Part shown: positions 53,935 to 63,785 of the stretch, in pieces
How the letters are laid out: each line of letters opens with the position of its first letter
Position numbering within the stretch: position 1 is the first letter of the stretch
NCBI GenBank assembly: GCA_964590225.1
Contig: CAZPWS010000009.1
Span: 13,916-77,915 of the forward strand
From: JAEUSG01 sp964590225
Lineage (GTDB): Bacteria; Fibrobacterota; OXYB2-FULL-49-7; JAEUSG01
Length of the DNA stretch: 64,000 nt
Reading direction: 5' to 3'
Translations under genes and position numbers: made by a program
The notes under the pieces: model-generated
Database searches by the model: none
The model's input: only the letters and a program-made list of their open reading frames with translations
What the model was told of the DNA's origin: nothing

Positions 53935-55346
53935 TCTTAGGAATTTATGTAGTGTTCATTGTGTTTCTTATTCTTTTGCTTTTTGTGTTTATTGCATATA
54001 AATCAAAATCATCAGAGAAAAATCAATTCTTTAAAAAATTGAATGGCATTATTGTTCCATTAGCATTTATCATTGTAACAGGAATAACAATTACAGAACT
54101 GATTGCAATAAAAGCGGACAGGACTGAACGCAAAAACATTCACAAAATTTCTCAGATTATTGCGGCTTCCATAAATCCAGCAAAAATTGCCTCGTTGAAG
54201 GGCAATCTTGATGACCTAAATAATAGTAATTACCATGACATTCGAAATCAGTTGATGCGTATTCAAAAAGTGACAAAAAGCATCCGCTGGATATACATGA
54301 TGAGTAAAAATGACAGCGGCTTTTTTTTTACCGTGGATAATGTTCCTTTGGATATCTTTGGTCATGTTGAACCTGGACAAGCATATTATGAACAACCTCC
54401 TCCTGAATTACAAACGGTCCTCGATAGCGGAGGAAGCGCGGTTGTTGGACCATATATCGATGAATGGGGTACATTTGTATCTGGTTTCGCAGCTGTGAAA
54501 GATTCATCAGCCAATGCGGTGCTTATGATTTTGGGTGTTGACATTGATGCAATAGATTGGAATACAATACTCGTAAAAGCAAGAATCGCCCCTCTTCTTA
54601 TTACACTAATGGCGGCTGCAATTATGCTTATCATAGCATATGAGCGGAGCAAGCTATTGAGAAAGAATAGCGAATTAGTTGACTATATCCACACAGTAAC
54701 ACACGATTTAAAAAAACCTTTAACAGGGTTGAAAACGGTAATCAGTTTATTGGAAAAAAATGACGATACCAATACAGTTTATGGTGATAGAATGAAAGAT
54801 CTATTATCAGTTGGTTCGTCTTCAATTGCACACATGCAGCGCATGCTCGAAGATTTACTTACCGTAGCAAAAATTGAATGGGGCGATTCTAATACTCATA
54901 TTGAAAAAACCGACATGAAAGATTTTATTGAAAAATTGCTTGATCTGCATAAGATTGAAATCGAACATACAAATGCTAAGGTCACTTTTGATGGGAAGGG
55001 TAATCTAAATATAAACAGAAATTTATTTGAGAAAATGTTTAATAATTTACTTGATAATGCTCTCAAATATAAGAAGGAAGCCACTCATCCAATAGTTAAT
55101 ATAAAGTTTGTAATTGAAAATAACTTTGCCACTCTGTCTGTGCGTGACAATGGAAGGGGAATAAAAGAGAGCGAACGAGAAAGTATATTTGAACGATTTA
55201 TTAGAGGCACAAATGCTGGAACGACCAGTGGAACCGGACTCGGTCTTTATATTTGTAAGCTATCGTCACAGAAAATGGGAGGAAACCTAACATTTGAATG
55301 CCATAGTGAAGGTGGAACGGAATTCATTTGGAAAAAGCCATGCTGA
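53928..55346 (+). CDS. Membrane-bound sensor histidine kinase with extracytoplasmic sensor
   Basis: I start it at ATG 53928, which has a GAGGTG site and leads straight into a transmembrane helix (472 residues). Two helices (about 1-22 and 37-57) are followed by an extracytoplasmic region (60-215). This looks like a Cache-type sensor (EPGQAYYEQPPPE, VVGPYIDEWGTFVSGFA, LGVDIDA). A third helix (about 222-240) precedes HisKA (H259 in THDLKKPL) and HATPase (NNLLDNALKY, DNGRGI, GTGLGLYI). No response regulator follows on this strand. Confidence 0.86.
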   Translation: MLILGIYVVFIVFLILLLFVFIAYKSKSSEKNQFFKKLNGIIVPLAFIIVTGITITELIAIKADRTERKNIHKISQIIAASINPAKIASLKGNLDDLNNSNYHDIRNQLMRIQKVTKSIRWIYMMSKNDSGFFFTVDNVPLDIFGHVEPGQAYYEQPPPELQTVLDSGGSAVVGPYIDEWGTFVSGFAAVKDSSANAVLMILGVDIDAIDWNTILVKARIAPLLITLMAAAIMLIIAYERSKLLRKNSELVDYIHTVTHDLKKPLTGLKTVISLLEKNDDTNTVYGDRMKDLLSVGSSSIAHMQRMLEDLLTVAKIEWGDSNTHIEKTDMKDFIEKLLDLHKIEIEHTNAKVTFDGKGNLNINRNLFEKMFNNLLDNALKYKKEATHPIVNIKFVIENNFATLSVRDNGRGIKESERESIFERFIRGTNAGTTSGTGLGLYICKLSSQKMGGNLTFECHSEGGTEFIWKKPC

Positions 55347-55356
55347 TTTCTTGCAT

Positions 55357-57252
55357 TTAAACATATGGCATGATTTTTATTTCGCCCGTCTTACGGTCGT
55401 CATAAAATTGTTTGTGCATTGTAATTGACGGTAATCGTAATGTTAAGTTTCGTATTTTAATAACAGCATCAGGATAACATTCGCCAGAAACTTTAATGGG
55501 ACATTCGCCCTGTTCGTTCAACTGGGCATAAAGCTCTTTTTGTTTGCGCTCCATAACTTTTCTATTTGTTTTGAGCTCTGTCTGTTTTTGAATAGTTTTA
55601 ATAATGATGTCTTGTTTATGTCCGAGCAATTCAGGCTCCATCTTGAATGTATCAATAACTGGTTGAAGAACAGTCTCAATTTTGACAATATTTTCTTCGA
55701 CAAATTTCAGAGCATCCTCAACTTCAACGATCTTTTTTCTGACAAGAAAATCTGTTCCGGACTCTACTATAGTAGAACGACTGTTAACGGATCCAATTTG
55801 TCGGACATCAATACCCTTTTGTGCGTAAGCCTCTCCGCCTATTATTGCCCCTTTTTTTTGTTTGAGAAGAATCCATTTAGATGAACAGAGATATCCATTT
55901 ACAGAAAAATTCCGAACTTCAATATTGCCTTGCGCCTCGAGTCTTCCATTTTGCACATATTCAACACTAATGTCTCTACCTGCGGAAACAATGCCCCTAT
56001 TTTTAGAAACAACGCCGCCTTTGATTACAATATCTCTACCTGCATAAACTTTTGCTGCCTCAACATTTTTAAAAACAGTTATGTCGCCCGTAGCCTTAAC
56101 TTCAAAACCATCTTTTATATCTCCCTTAATAATAACAGTACCGTCAAAAGCAATATTACCGGACGCATAGTCAACATCACCATTTACCACATAGAGATCC
56201 TGAATCTCAAGCAAACAGCCATTAAGAACAATATGCCCATTTGTGTTTGCATAAAACTCTTTTCCATTTTCTGAAATGATTACCCCCCTCCCATTAACTA
56301 GGATGGCTTCATCTCCCTTTGGCGCAGAAATAGGCTCTCCCAGAACATTTATTCCTGGCGTCCCTTCTACAGGTTCTCTTACTACAGCAAGCAAATCGCC
56401 TTTCTTAGCCATAAGCAAGTTCAGACTGTTTCGATAATCGATTCTGCCATCGGACAGAAGCTTAAAATCCTGTGGTGGCGTTTCTGTATTAAATTTGAAG
56501 ATTATTTGACCTTCCCTACCAGGAATTGCCGGCTTACCAAATGCAACAGGAAATGCATTGACTTTCATAGTGGTTTGCTTAGGATGCTCCACAGCCTTTA
56601 ATACAGCACTATCCAATATTCCAAAACAGACGCCACGCTCTTTAAGTGCTTGATAAATAATTGCTGAGGAGAGATGTTTACCATTACCATAAGCAGGTTC
56701 ACATGTAATATTTGCTTCCATGCGGTCATTAGTTATCGCAACCTCAACAACTGCGTCCCTATCAGAAGGAAGCAAAACAAGTTTACCATTATGCAGTAAT
56801 ACCCGTCCATTTGTTTCAGCACAGTAGTATTCCTTGTCATCCTTTTTTTCACAACGAATATTCTCACCTATTGAAGGTGTTAAAGAGCTTTCAATATCAC
56901 GAATAGCAACAACGCTCCCTTGCTGAAAGACCGTTAAATGCAGATATGCACTAATATCAAGTTGTTTAAATGAAAGTTTGTTATCAACAATATCGTAGTC
57001 GCCCTGAAAGTGATACGGATGCAATGCCGCACGAGATGAGTCATTGTATTCCGAGCGTTGTACGCATATCGGCTTACTGCCCACAAGGTTGCTATCCTTA
57101 AGATTATCTGCCGTACGGCCAGAAATTATTTCATTGTATTCTATTTCGTTTAGCTGCCTCTCAAGACGACTGATAAGCTGATTTGCTTTTGCAGATAACT
57201 CAGATTGGGTATTGTCGTTTTTTTCTTCGGGCATAAAAGTTAGAGACCCCAT
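55357..57252 (-). CDS. FapA/DUF342 family protein
   Basis: The 631-residue cytoplasmic protein has the FapA (DUF342) core over about 150-520. It ends in a right-handed beta-helix region with GNIAFDGTVIIKGDIKDGFEVKATGDI and GKNRGIVSAGRDISVEYVQNG-type repeats, followed by a coiled coil of about 90 residues. DUF342 proteins are linked to flagella and to polar development, but the mechanism is not known. It overlaps the HDOD gene by 13 bp; a second ATG at 57234 could also be the start. It is the end of the receiver-kinase-HDOD-FapA operon. Confidence 0.85.
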   Translation of the reverse strand: MGSLTFMPEEKNDNTQSELSAKANQLISRLERQLNEIEYNEIISGRTADNLKDSNLVGSKPICVQRSEYNDSSRAALHPYHFQGDYDIVDNKLSFKQLDISAYLHLTVFQQGSVVAIRDIESSLTPSIGENIRCEKKDDKEYYCAETNGRVLLHNGKLVLLPSDRDAVVEVAITNDRMEANITCEPAYGNGKHLSSAIIYQALKERGVCFGILDSAVLKAVEHPKQTTMKVNAFPVAFGKPAIPGREGQIIFKFNTETPPQDFKLLSDGRIDYRNSLNLLMAKKGDLLAVVREPVEGTPGINVLGEPISAPKGDEAILVNGRGVIISENGKEFYANTNGHIVLNGCLLEIQDLYVVNGDVDYASGNIAFDGTVIIKGDIKDGFEVKATGDITVFKNVEAAKVYAGRDIVIKGGVVSKNRGIVSAGRDISVEYVQNGRLEAQGNIEVRNFSVNGYLCSSKWILLKQKKGAIIGGEAYAQKGIDVRQIGSVNSRSTIVESGTDFLVRKKIVEVEDALKFVEENIVKIETVLQPVIDTFKMEPELLGHKQDIIIKTIQKQTELKTNRKVMERKQKELYAQLNEQGECPIKVSGECYPDAVIKIRNLTLRLPSITMHKQFYDDRKTGEIKIMPYV

Positions 57253-58109
57253 TCTTTAATCAAAAAATGAATTTCTCCCACCGTTTTTGCGAAGCAATAA
57301 TCAACGACATCTTGAGGAAAGTTATTAACACTCCTCTCAGGTGGTTGCTCCTTATGTGTGCTAACACCTTTGATAAAATTACCAATACCCTTTTTATGTG
57401 TATGTGAATTGGCACAACAAAGAATAGCGAGAATACGCCTGACCCTTTCTTCGGTTGACGACAACATAGAAACATTATGATGAGCGTGAACAACATCGGC
57501 AAGAAAAGGGGGAAGCTGCCATTTCTTCAAGACAAAAGAACCAACTATTGCATGATTTATCCCGAAATGAACCTCCTCAGTTTCAAGCATTGATTTTCTT
57601 GTTAGTAACATAGTTTTATATGCTTCCACATATTCAATATGAAAAAACTGGTCGAAGACAAGAAATCCAATATCATGCAGCAAACCAGCAAGAAAACAAT
57701 CCTCAGGATCAGACTGTTTAAGTTCCTTGGCAAGATACTTTGCCATTTGTGCAGTAGCGAAGCTATGTAACCAGAATTGTTCGTGATCAAAAAAAGAACT
57801 TTTATTAGTTTCAAAAATCTTAATAACAGAAATACCCATTGTGAGATTTTTTACAGTATTGAGTCCAAGTACAACTATTGCCTGCTGTATCGATGAGACT
57901 TGATTGCGAAGACCGTAGAAGGCCGAATTTACAAGACGGATAACCCGTCCAGCTATCGCCTGATCCCTGCTTATCAGCGTAGCTATTTGGCTCATATTTG
58001 AGTTGGGGTTTCCGACAAGTGCTTGCATCTGCTTGCATATAACAGGCAGTGTTGGTAGAGATTCAATTTTTTCAAGTCTCTCCCTAAAATCATCTACTGT
58101 AATACCCAT
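57240..58109 (-). CDS. HDOD-domain signalling protein
   Basis: A single HDOD domain fills most of the 289 residues: ESLPTLPVICKQ, RVIRLVNSAFYGLRN, IQQAIVVLGLNTVKNL and the HD pair H145-D146 in AGLLHDIGFL. HDOD proteins are usually scaffolds in regulatory cascades. AGGTAAAAG precedes the start, 3 bp after the kinase gene. The overlap with fapA suggests a joint complex. Confidence 0.9.
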   Translation of the reverse strand: MGITVDDFRERLEKIESLPTLPVICKQMQALVGNPNSNMSQIATLISRDQAIAGRVIRLVNSAFYGLRNQVSSIQQAIVVLGLNTVKNLTMGISVIKIFETNKSSFFDHEQFWLHSFATAQMAKYLAKELKQSDPEDCFLAGLLHDIGFLVFDQFFHIEYVEAYKTMLLTRKSMLETEEVHFGINHAIVGSFVLKKWQLPPFLADVVHAHHNVSMLSSTEERVRRILAILCCANSHTHKKGIGNFIKGVSTHKEQPPERSVNNFPQDVVDYCFAKTVGEIHFLIKEWGL

Positions 58110-58112
58110 CTT

Positions 58113-59126
58113 TTACCTATTTTCTTCCGGCAATGTAATTGAAAAGGTTGTTCCTTTTCCATATTGGCTGTCAAGCAACACAGAACCACCAAAATGTTCG
58201 ATATATGCCCTTGCAAAAAATAGGCCGATCCCATTTCCTTCGGGATATAAAGAGGCAGCTCGTTCACCCCTGAAATATTTATCAAAGACCAAGTTTATTT
58301 CATTTTCTGCAATACCAATTCCTTTGTCCTCAATATCAATGCTTATATATCCATTACTGGCGGTCGCCTGAATTGTAACAACGCTGTTAGAATATTGCAA
58401 AGCATTTTTGATTATTTGCCGCAATGCTTCCGTTAGCTTTTCAAAGTCTGCGCAAACTTTTGCTGATTGACAATGTAGCTTGACTCTTTCACGGTATTGT
58501 TCATCGATTGCTCTCTCAATAATACTGACTATATCCAACGACTCTAATTCAATTTCACTATCGATAAGTCCTGTTTCTATGCTAAAGACACTTTTTGTCT
58601 GTCTTAAAAAGTCATTTAAGCGATCTATCTCTTTTAATGACAACATATGAAGTTCCCGTTTTATTCCTGATGCCTCATTTTCTGGGATAACGGTCATTAG
58701 AGACAGTGCTGTTTTCACGCTTGTGAGGGGATTTCGTATCTTATGTAATAATGCGCTAATGAAATCGATTTTAATGTTTTCCATGCATTTATATCGAGTA
58801 ATATCATCAATCAAAATAAAAATTATTCTTTCATTAGCGATGGTAACCATATCGGATATGCTTGCTGATAAAGACGCATAACCTACAGAAAGCTGGATTG
58901 TAATTGTACCTGTTTTCCCCTCGTTAAATTCTTCAAGAGCTGTTCGCAATGAAGGCAACGCAACACATTCTAGGAAATTGTTGCCAACAAAATTTTCTAT
59001 AGGCATCATCAATAAGCGGAGGGCTTTTTTGTTGTAGAAAATGATATTATTTCTATCATCAAGAAAAACAACGCCTGTTGGAAGTTGCTCTACAAGTGAA
59101 TTCATAATAGCCGGTATTGCGGTCAT
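58113..59126 (-). CDS. Cytoplasmic PAS histidine kinase
   Basis: The 337-residue kinase has an N-terminal PAS domain (about 5-110, PTGVVFLDDRNNIIFYNKKAL). HisKA has H128 in LLHKIRNPLTSVKTAL. The HATPase has IKNALQYSN, DKGIGI and GNGIGLFFARAY. No transmembrane helix is present, so the input is inside the cell. It overlaps the receiver gene by 4 bp and is its likely partner. Confidence 0.9.
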   Translation of the reverse strand: MTAIPAIMNSLVEQLPTGVVFLDDRNNIIFYNKKALRLLMMPIENFVGNNFLECVALPSLRTALEEFNEGKTGTITIQLSVGYASLSASISDMVTIANERIIFILIDDITRYKCMENIKIDFISALLHKIRNPLTSVKTALSLMTVIPENEASGIKRELHMLSLKEIDRLNDFLRQTKSVFSIETGLIDSEIELESLDIVSIIERAIDEQYRERVKLHCQSAKVCADFEKLTEALRQIIKNALQYSNSVVTIQATASNGYISIDIEDKGIGIAENEINLVFDKYFRGERAASLYPEGNGIGLFFARAYIEHFGGSVLLDSQYGKGTTFSITLPEENR

Positions 59127-59500
59127 AAATTACTCGCTTTTTGTATGTTTTTCTTGATAAGATGGTGCAAATCCTCAGGATTAAAAGGCTTTGAAAGAAA
59201 GTCATTAGCTCCATTTTCATTAGCAATTTGTTTTCCATTATAGTATTCTTTGGCTGTAAACATAATTACCGGAATATTTTTTGTTGAGTTTTCGTCTTTG
59301 AGTCTTCTGAGAACTTCCCACCCATCCATAAGGGGCATCATAACATCGAGTAAAACAAGATCAGGGTGCTCTGTTTGTGCCTTTAGTAATCCATCTTCGC
59401 CATTAAACGATTCTATCGGTGAATACCCAAAAAACTCAAGAGCATATCTCGTAGATTTTACAATAAGAGCTTCGTCGTCAATAATAAGAATTTTTTCCAT
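59123..59500 (-). CDS. Single-domain response regulator
   Basis: The 125-residue receiver has all active residues: D8-D9, phospho-acceptor D52 (LVLLDVMMPLMDGWE), Thr in MFTAKEY and Lys in SKPFNPEDL. It has no output domain. As first gene of the receiver-kinase-HDOD-FapA operon it probably receives phosphate from the adjacent kinase and signals to HDOD or FapA. An AAGGAG ribosome site precedes it. Confidence 0.93.
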   Translation of the reverse strand: MEKILIIDDEALIVKSTRYALEFFGYSPIESFNGEDGLLKAQTEHPDLVLLDVMMPLMDGWEVLRRLKDENSTKNIPVIMFTAKEYYNGKQIANENGANDFLSKPFNPEDLHHLIKKNIQKASNL

Positions 59501-59541
59501 GAGACTCCTTTATATGCAATATGATACTATCGTTGACATAC

Positions 59542-59570
59542 AATATTGCTTGTAATATGTTAGAAGTCAA
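59542..59570 (-). promoter_or_regulatory. Candidate promoter of the receiver-kinase-HDOD-FapA operon
   Basis: On the reverse strand TTGACT (59570-59565) and AATATT (59547-59542) are 17 bp apart. An imperfect inverted repeat (ACATA...TATGT) covers the spacer and -10 region and could be an operator. Confidence 0.4.
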
Positions 59571-59580
59571 TAATATTTTT

Positions 59581-60807
59581 TTAATAAACCCTAATAAGTG
59601 TTCCTTGTGAAGCTTTCGCAGAAAGTCTCATTAAAACAACCCTATTAGCTGCAACTCTTGACAATAATTCACCTGTAATGCTTTTCATCTCAAGTATGGA
59701 GCAGTTTGTGACATACTCACCCTTTTCGGGCGAAATGAGCGCAACACTTTCATCGGAGGTAAAATCATTTCGTATATCGACAACAATCCAACCATCTTTC
59801 AGTCGCTCCCGAACTGCACCAATAAAGCGGGCACCGGCAAATTTCTCGGCATAGTATTGACGCCCAACGCCAAGGGCAAGTTCTTTATAAAAACCGGTTG
59901 TGTACCCTCTGTTGCTTAACCCAGCAAGTGTATCGATCCACTCTTTTTTAACAGTAAATTTGCCGTTATGTTCCGCCCAACAATCAATCGCCTCCCTATA
60001 AACCTTAACAACCGATGCTATATAGTGTATTCCCTTGTTTCGGCCTTCAATTTTTAATGAACCTACACCAGTATCAAGAATATCACCAATAATGGAAATG
60101 GTATTAAGATCACGCGAGTTAAATATTAAAGTCTTTTCGTTCTCCTCTATTCCCTCAAAAACAACTTCACCGTCTGTTTTATGCGATAATCCAAACGGCC
60201 ATCTACATGGCTGCGCGCATTCTCCTCTGTTTCCAGACCGGCTGGCGAGATAATCGCTCATAAGACAGCGGCCTGAAATTGAAACACACATGGCACCATG
60301 TACAAACACTTCAAACTCCATATCCACGCTCTTTACAATGGAAGTAATATCAGAAAGCGACAATTCACGGGCAAGAACAATTCTTTTAATACCAGCCTTT
60401 TTCCAAAACGACGCAGATCCACCATTCATTACCGATACCTGTGTCGAAATATGAACCGCTAACCCCCTATCAACAAGTAGTTCAACAAGTGATGGATCGG
60501 AGATTATTACACCATCAATAATTTCCGGCTTTAAAGCAGCTATAAATGGCTTTATAAGCTGATAGTCCCGTTCCATCATCACGGAATTGAGAGTAAGATA
60601 GAGCCTCTTTTCCCTTGTATGGACATATTCCGCTGCCTGTTCTATTTCAGTAATCTCAAAATTTTCAGCTCCAGCCCGTAAAGAAAAAGCACGAGGTCCC
60701 AAATAGACGGCATCCGCGCCAAATTCAATGGCAGTTCGCAAATTCTCAAATGTTCCAGCCGGTGCCACGAGTTCCGGAATCTTCCCTTTATTCATTTCCT
60801 GCTCCAT
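59581..60807 (-). CDS. Peptidase U32 family protein, TrhP/YegQ-like
   Basis: The 408-residue protein carries the U32 signature EVFVHGAMCVSISGRC with conserved cysteines and the following GNRGECAQPCRW. PELVAPAGTFENLRTAIEFGADAVYLG at the start is typical. Members of this size act in tRNA or rRNA hydroxylation (TrhP, RlhA) rather than, or as well as, proteolysis. Which RNA is modified cannot be told. An in-frame ATG four codons in is an alternative start. It is divergent from the ligase fusion by 24 bp. Confidence 0.88.
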   Translation of the reverse strand: MEQEMNKGKIPELVAPAGTFENLRTAIEFGADAVYLGPRAFSLRAGAENFEITEIEQAAEYVHTREKRLYLTLNSVMMERDYQLIKPFIAALKPEIIDGVIISDPSLVELLVDRGLAVHISTQVSVMNGGSASFWKKAGIKRIVLARELSLSDITSIVKSVDMEFEVFVHGAMCVSISGRCLMSDYLASRSGNRGECAQPCRWPFGLSHKTDGEVVFEGIEENEKTLIFNSRDLNTISIIGDILDTGVGSLKIEGRNKGIHYIASVVKVYREAIDCWAEHNGKFTVKKEWIDTLAGLSNRGYTTGFYKELALGVGRQYYAEKFAGARFIGAVRERLKDGWIVVDIRNDFTSDESVALISPEKGEYVTNCSILEMKSITGELLSRVAANRVVLMRLSAKASQGTLIRVY

Positions 60808-60831
60808 GCCCTTAAAACTATCTTATCCACT

Positions 60832-63489
60832 ATGTCAGAATCCAATAAAACTGAATCGACCATGATATACACAAACATCATCAAGGCCTCTCTCGAAAAA
60901 TATCCTGAACGGGAGTGCATGATAATAAAGAGAGCGGGCAAGTGGAAACGGTGGACTTATGGCGATATACACCGAATAGTAGCTCGGCTCGCTAATGCCC
61001 TTATTTTAAATGGCATATGTAATGGCGACAGAATAATCCTTGTAGGCGACAATACCCCCGAATGGGTTATTACTTATCATGCAGCGCTCTTTTGCGGCGC
61101 AATAATTGTTCCCCTTGATGCTGCGTTAACAACAGAGGAGATTTTAGCGATACTTTCTGTAGTAGAGCCAAAAATTATCTTTTGTTCAAAGATTTACACC
61201 GATCTATTTCATGCCCACAAACATTCTTTTAGCAATATTGCTCATATTATCAAACTGCCTTCTGCGGTAGATGAAGATGAAAATGCTTTCGTCTCATTTT
61301 TTGAAAACAGAAACTATCCAACAACTCTTCCAGTTTTACAGTCAACCGAAAATGATCCCACAGCAATTCTTTTTACTTCGGGTACTACAGGCTCGCCGAA
61401 AGGCGCAGTTATTTTACAGAGAAACTACCATTCGGCATGTATTTACGGTCCGCAAATAATGGAGCTTGGGTTTAAAGATCGGGCAGTAGCCATATTACCC
61501 CTTCACCATGTTTTCGGTTTTATTGCCTGCTGCGCTGCCCCCCTTGCTGCCGGCATGGCCACTATTTTTGTTCCGGAGCCGAAAGGGCCATTACTGCTCG
61601 AAGCAATACGAGAAAACAGAGTAACAATGCTTCCTGCCGTACCGCAAATGCTTGAACTTCTACTGCAGAACATAAAAAGGGGCGTCGATTCAAAAGGGAT
61701 TATTGTAAAAATAATATTCAGGTTACTTAATCTCCTTTCCATGACCTTAGGCCATTTTGGTGGATTAAAATTCAGGCGTGCTCTGTTCTGTTCGGTTCAT
61801 AAACAGTTTGGCGGCGAATTAAGCACAATAATTTCAGGCGGCTCGTCAATTTCAAAAACCTCCTTTAACTCTTTTAGATTAATGGGGTTTCGTATTGTAG
61901 AAGGATACGGCCTCACCGAAACGCTTGGCCCAATCTCCCTTTCCCCAGCGAAAGATGCAAGAGTCGGCTCAGTTGGCCCCGTTCTGCCAGGTAACCATAT
62001 AAAAATTGCAAATCGCGATAAAAACGGCATTGGCGAATTGCGATTTAAAGGTTCTACCGTTTTTGGTGGATATTACAACATGAACCAATCAACAAAAGAT
62101 TCCTTCGACAACGAGGGTTATTTTAAAACGGGCGATCTTGGCAGAATAACCAATGATGGCTTTATTTACATAACAGGTAGAATAAAAGATGTTATTGTTC
62201 TCGAATCGGGTAAAAATGTTTACCCCGATGAGCTTGAGTGCTTTTATGCAAAATCGCCTATTATAGCCGAAATTGCAATTTTTGGCCACAAACGGGGTAA
62301 TCGGGAAAGTGTAGCCGCAGTGGTTGTGCCCGCAAGTGATCTAAAAAAGCGGCATACCCGCGAAAATATTGAACAGTTAATTAAAAAAGAGCTGCTTTCT
62401 TTGTCAAACAGCCAACCATCCCATAAACGAATCTCCGAATGGGTTGTCTCCCTGCACCCACTGCCACGGACATCCACGCGAAAGGTACGAAAACAGGAGT
62501 TGATAGCACAATTCAACTCACTGTTGGCCGGTACTGATACTATTACTCGATCAAATTGTCTCACCGTTCAGGAAAAGACTATTAGCGAAAAGCCAATCTT
62601 TAAACAACTGCTAAATCTAATTTCGGAACTATCAAATTACTCCGGCATTCCACACCCTCGCGCACTTTTAGAAACAGATCTTGTAATTGACTCTCTGCGT
62701 AAAATGGAGCTTGCAGTACGAATCGAACAGACCTGCGGCAAGGATCTCGCAAAAATTGACTGGTCGAAATTGGAAACACTTTCAGACCTTGCTATTGCTG
62801 TCGAAGATGCCCCACAATCCGTTGCACAAAACAGCATAACAGCTAATTATCAGGCCAAACCCTCGACAAGCCTACTTTTTCGCATCGTTCCCTACATTTT
62901 ACTCCAGTTTAGCAAATTGATATGGAACTTTAAAATCAGCCATAACACAGACACATTTAAACACTCTGGTGTTGTCTTCTATGCCAACCACGAAAGCTAC
63001 CTTGATCCTATCCTTTTCTACTCAGTCCTGCCTTGGCAAATTAGAAGAAAAACATTTGCGGTTGGAAAATCAGAGCTTTCGCATTCGATGCTCATAGGCA
63101 GACTGCTTCAGTTTGCCAACTTCATACCAATTGACAGAGATGGTGATCCGCGTGAAGCGCTTAAAACTTCACTTGAAATATTAAAAAAGGGATATAATCT
63201 TCTTATTTTTCCAGAAGGTACACGGTCAACAACGGGTAAATTATCACCGTTTCGCACCGGAACAGCAAAAATACTTTCTGAAAGCGGTGCCACTGCCATT
63301 CCAATTCGATTTCAGAATACCGGAACTATTTGGCCAAAAGGAAAGCTTCCGCAGATATTCAACCGCAAACTATCGCTTGAAATAACTTTTGGAGAGCTGG
63401 TTAAGGACGGGGAAAGCTATCAAAAGGGAGAGTCACTTGAAGCAATTACGGGTATCTTAAGCAGCTTGATGCCTAAAAATAAAGAATGA
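60832..63489 (+). CDS. Acyl-activating enzyme / acyl carrier / PlsC acyltransferase fusion
   Basis: Three modules occur in 885 residues. Residues 10-560 are an AMP-forming acyl ligase: LFTSGTTGSPKGAV, GYGLTETLGP, KTGDLGRI and TGRIKDVI. Residues about 600-665 look like an acyl carrier domain, with the phosphopantetheine Ser in VIDSLRKME (S621). Residues about 690-885 are a PlsC acyltransferase with NHESYLD (H720, D725) and FPEGTRST. The protein resembles E. coli Aas, which re-acylates lysophospholipids, but with the domains in reverse order and its own carrier. A fatty acid could be activated, loaded in cis and moved to a lysolipid. Confidence 0.9.
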   Translation: MSESNKTESTMIYTNIIKASLEKYPERECMIIKRAGKWKRWTYGDIHRIVARLANALILNGICNGDRIILVGDNTPEWVITYHAALFCGAIIVPLDAALTTEEILAILSVVEPKIIFCSKIYTDLFHAHKHSFSNIAHIIKLPSAVDEDENAFVSFFENRNYPTTLPVLQSTENDPTAILFTSGTTGSPKGAVILQRNYHSACIYGPQIMELGFKDRAVAILPLHHVFGFIACCAAPLAAGMATIFVPEPKGPLLLEAIRENRVTMLPAVPQMLELLLQNIKRGVDSKGIIVKIIFRLLNLLSMTLGHFGGLKFRRALFCSVHKQFGGELSTIISGGSSISKTSFNSFRLMGFRIVEGYGLTETLGPISLSPAKDARVGSVGPVLPGNHIKIANRDKNGIGELRFKGSTVFGGYYNMNQSTKDSFDNEGYFKTGDLGRITNDGFIYITGRIKDVIVLESGKNVYPDELECFYAKSPIIAEIAIFGHKRGNRESVAAVVVPASDLKKRHTRENIEQLIKKELLSLSNSQPSHKRISEWVVSLHPLPRTSTRKVRKQELIAQFNSLLAGTDTITRSNCLTVQEKTISEKPIFKQLLNLISELSNYSGIPHPRALLETDLVIDSLRKMELAVRIEQTCGKDLAKIDWSKLETLSDLAIAVEDAPQSVAQNSITANYQAKPSTSLLFRIVPYILLQFSKLIWNFKISHNTDTFKHSGVVFYANHESYLDPILFYSVLPWQIRRKTFAVGKSELSHSMLIGRLLQFANFIPIDRDGDPREALKTSLEILKKGYNLLIFPEGTRSTTGKLSPFRTGTAKILSESGATAIPIRFQNTGTIWPKGKLPQIFNRKLSLEITFGELVKDGESYQKGESLEAITGILSSLMPKNKE

Positions 63490-63532
63490 GTCGGGATCCG
63501 CGTATCTCTGTTTCGTTTGAAAATTTTAAAAA

Positions 63533-63605
63533 TGGAGCTAAGGAGAGTCGAACTCCTGACCTATTCATTGCGAACGAATCGCTCTACCAACTGAGCTATA
63601 GCCCC
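63533..63605 (-). tRNA. tRNA-Ala (anticodon CGC)
   Basis: The 73-nt cloverleaf is complete: GGGGCTA pairs with TAGCTCC and includes the G3-U70 pair that marks tRNA-Ala. The D arm (GCTCAGTTGGTAGAGC), anticodon loop TTCGCAA with CGC at 63572-63570, and T arm GTTCGACTC are all present. The discriminator is A. CCA is not encoded, so it must be added after transcription. Confidence 0.95.
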
Positions 63606-63785
63606 AATTTTAGAACTGTTGACCGTGTTAAAATAATTGTTGAAGCATAAGAATAGCACTAATTTCAAAAATTCAGGAATGTAAATATTTCCGCGCTAAC
63701 CAATTCGTACTAATTGTTTGGAAAGTACTACTGTTGGCTTTATCGTCCTACTCATTTCCTTAGAAAAATAAGTTCATCTATTGAA

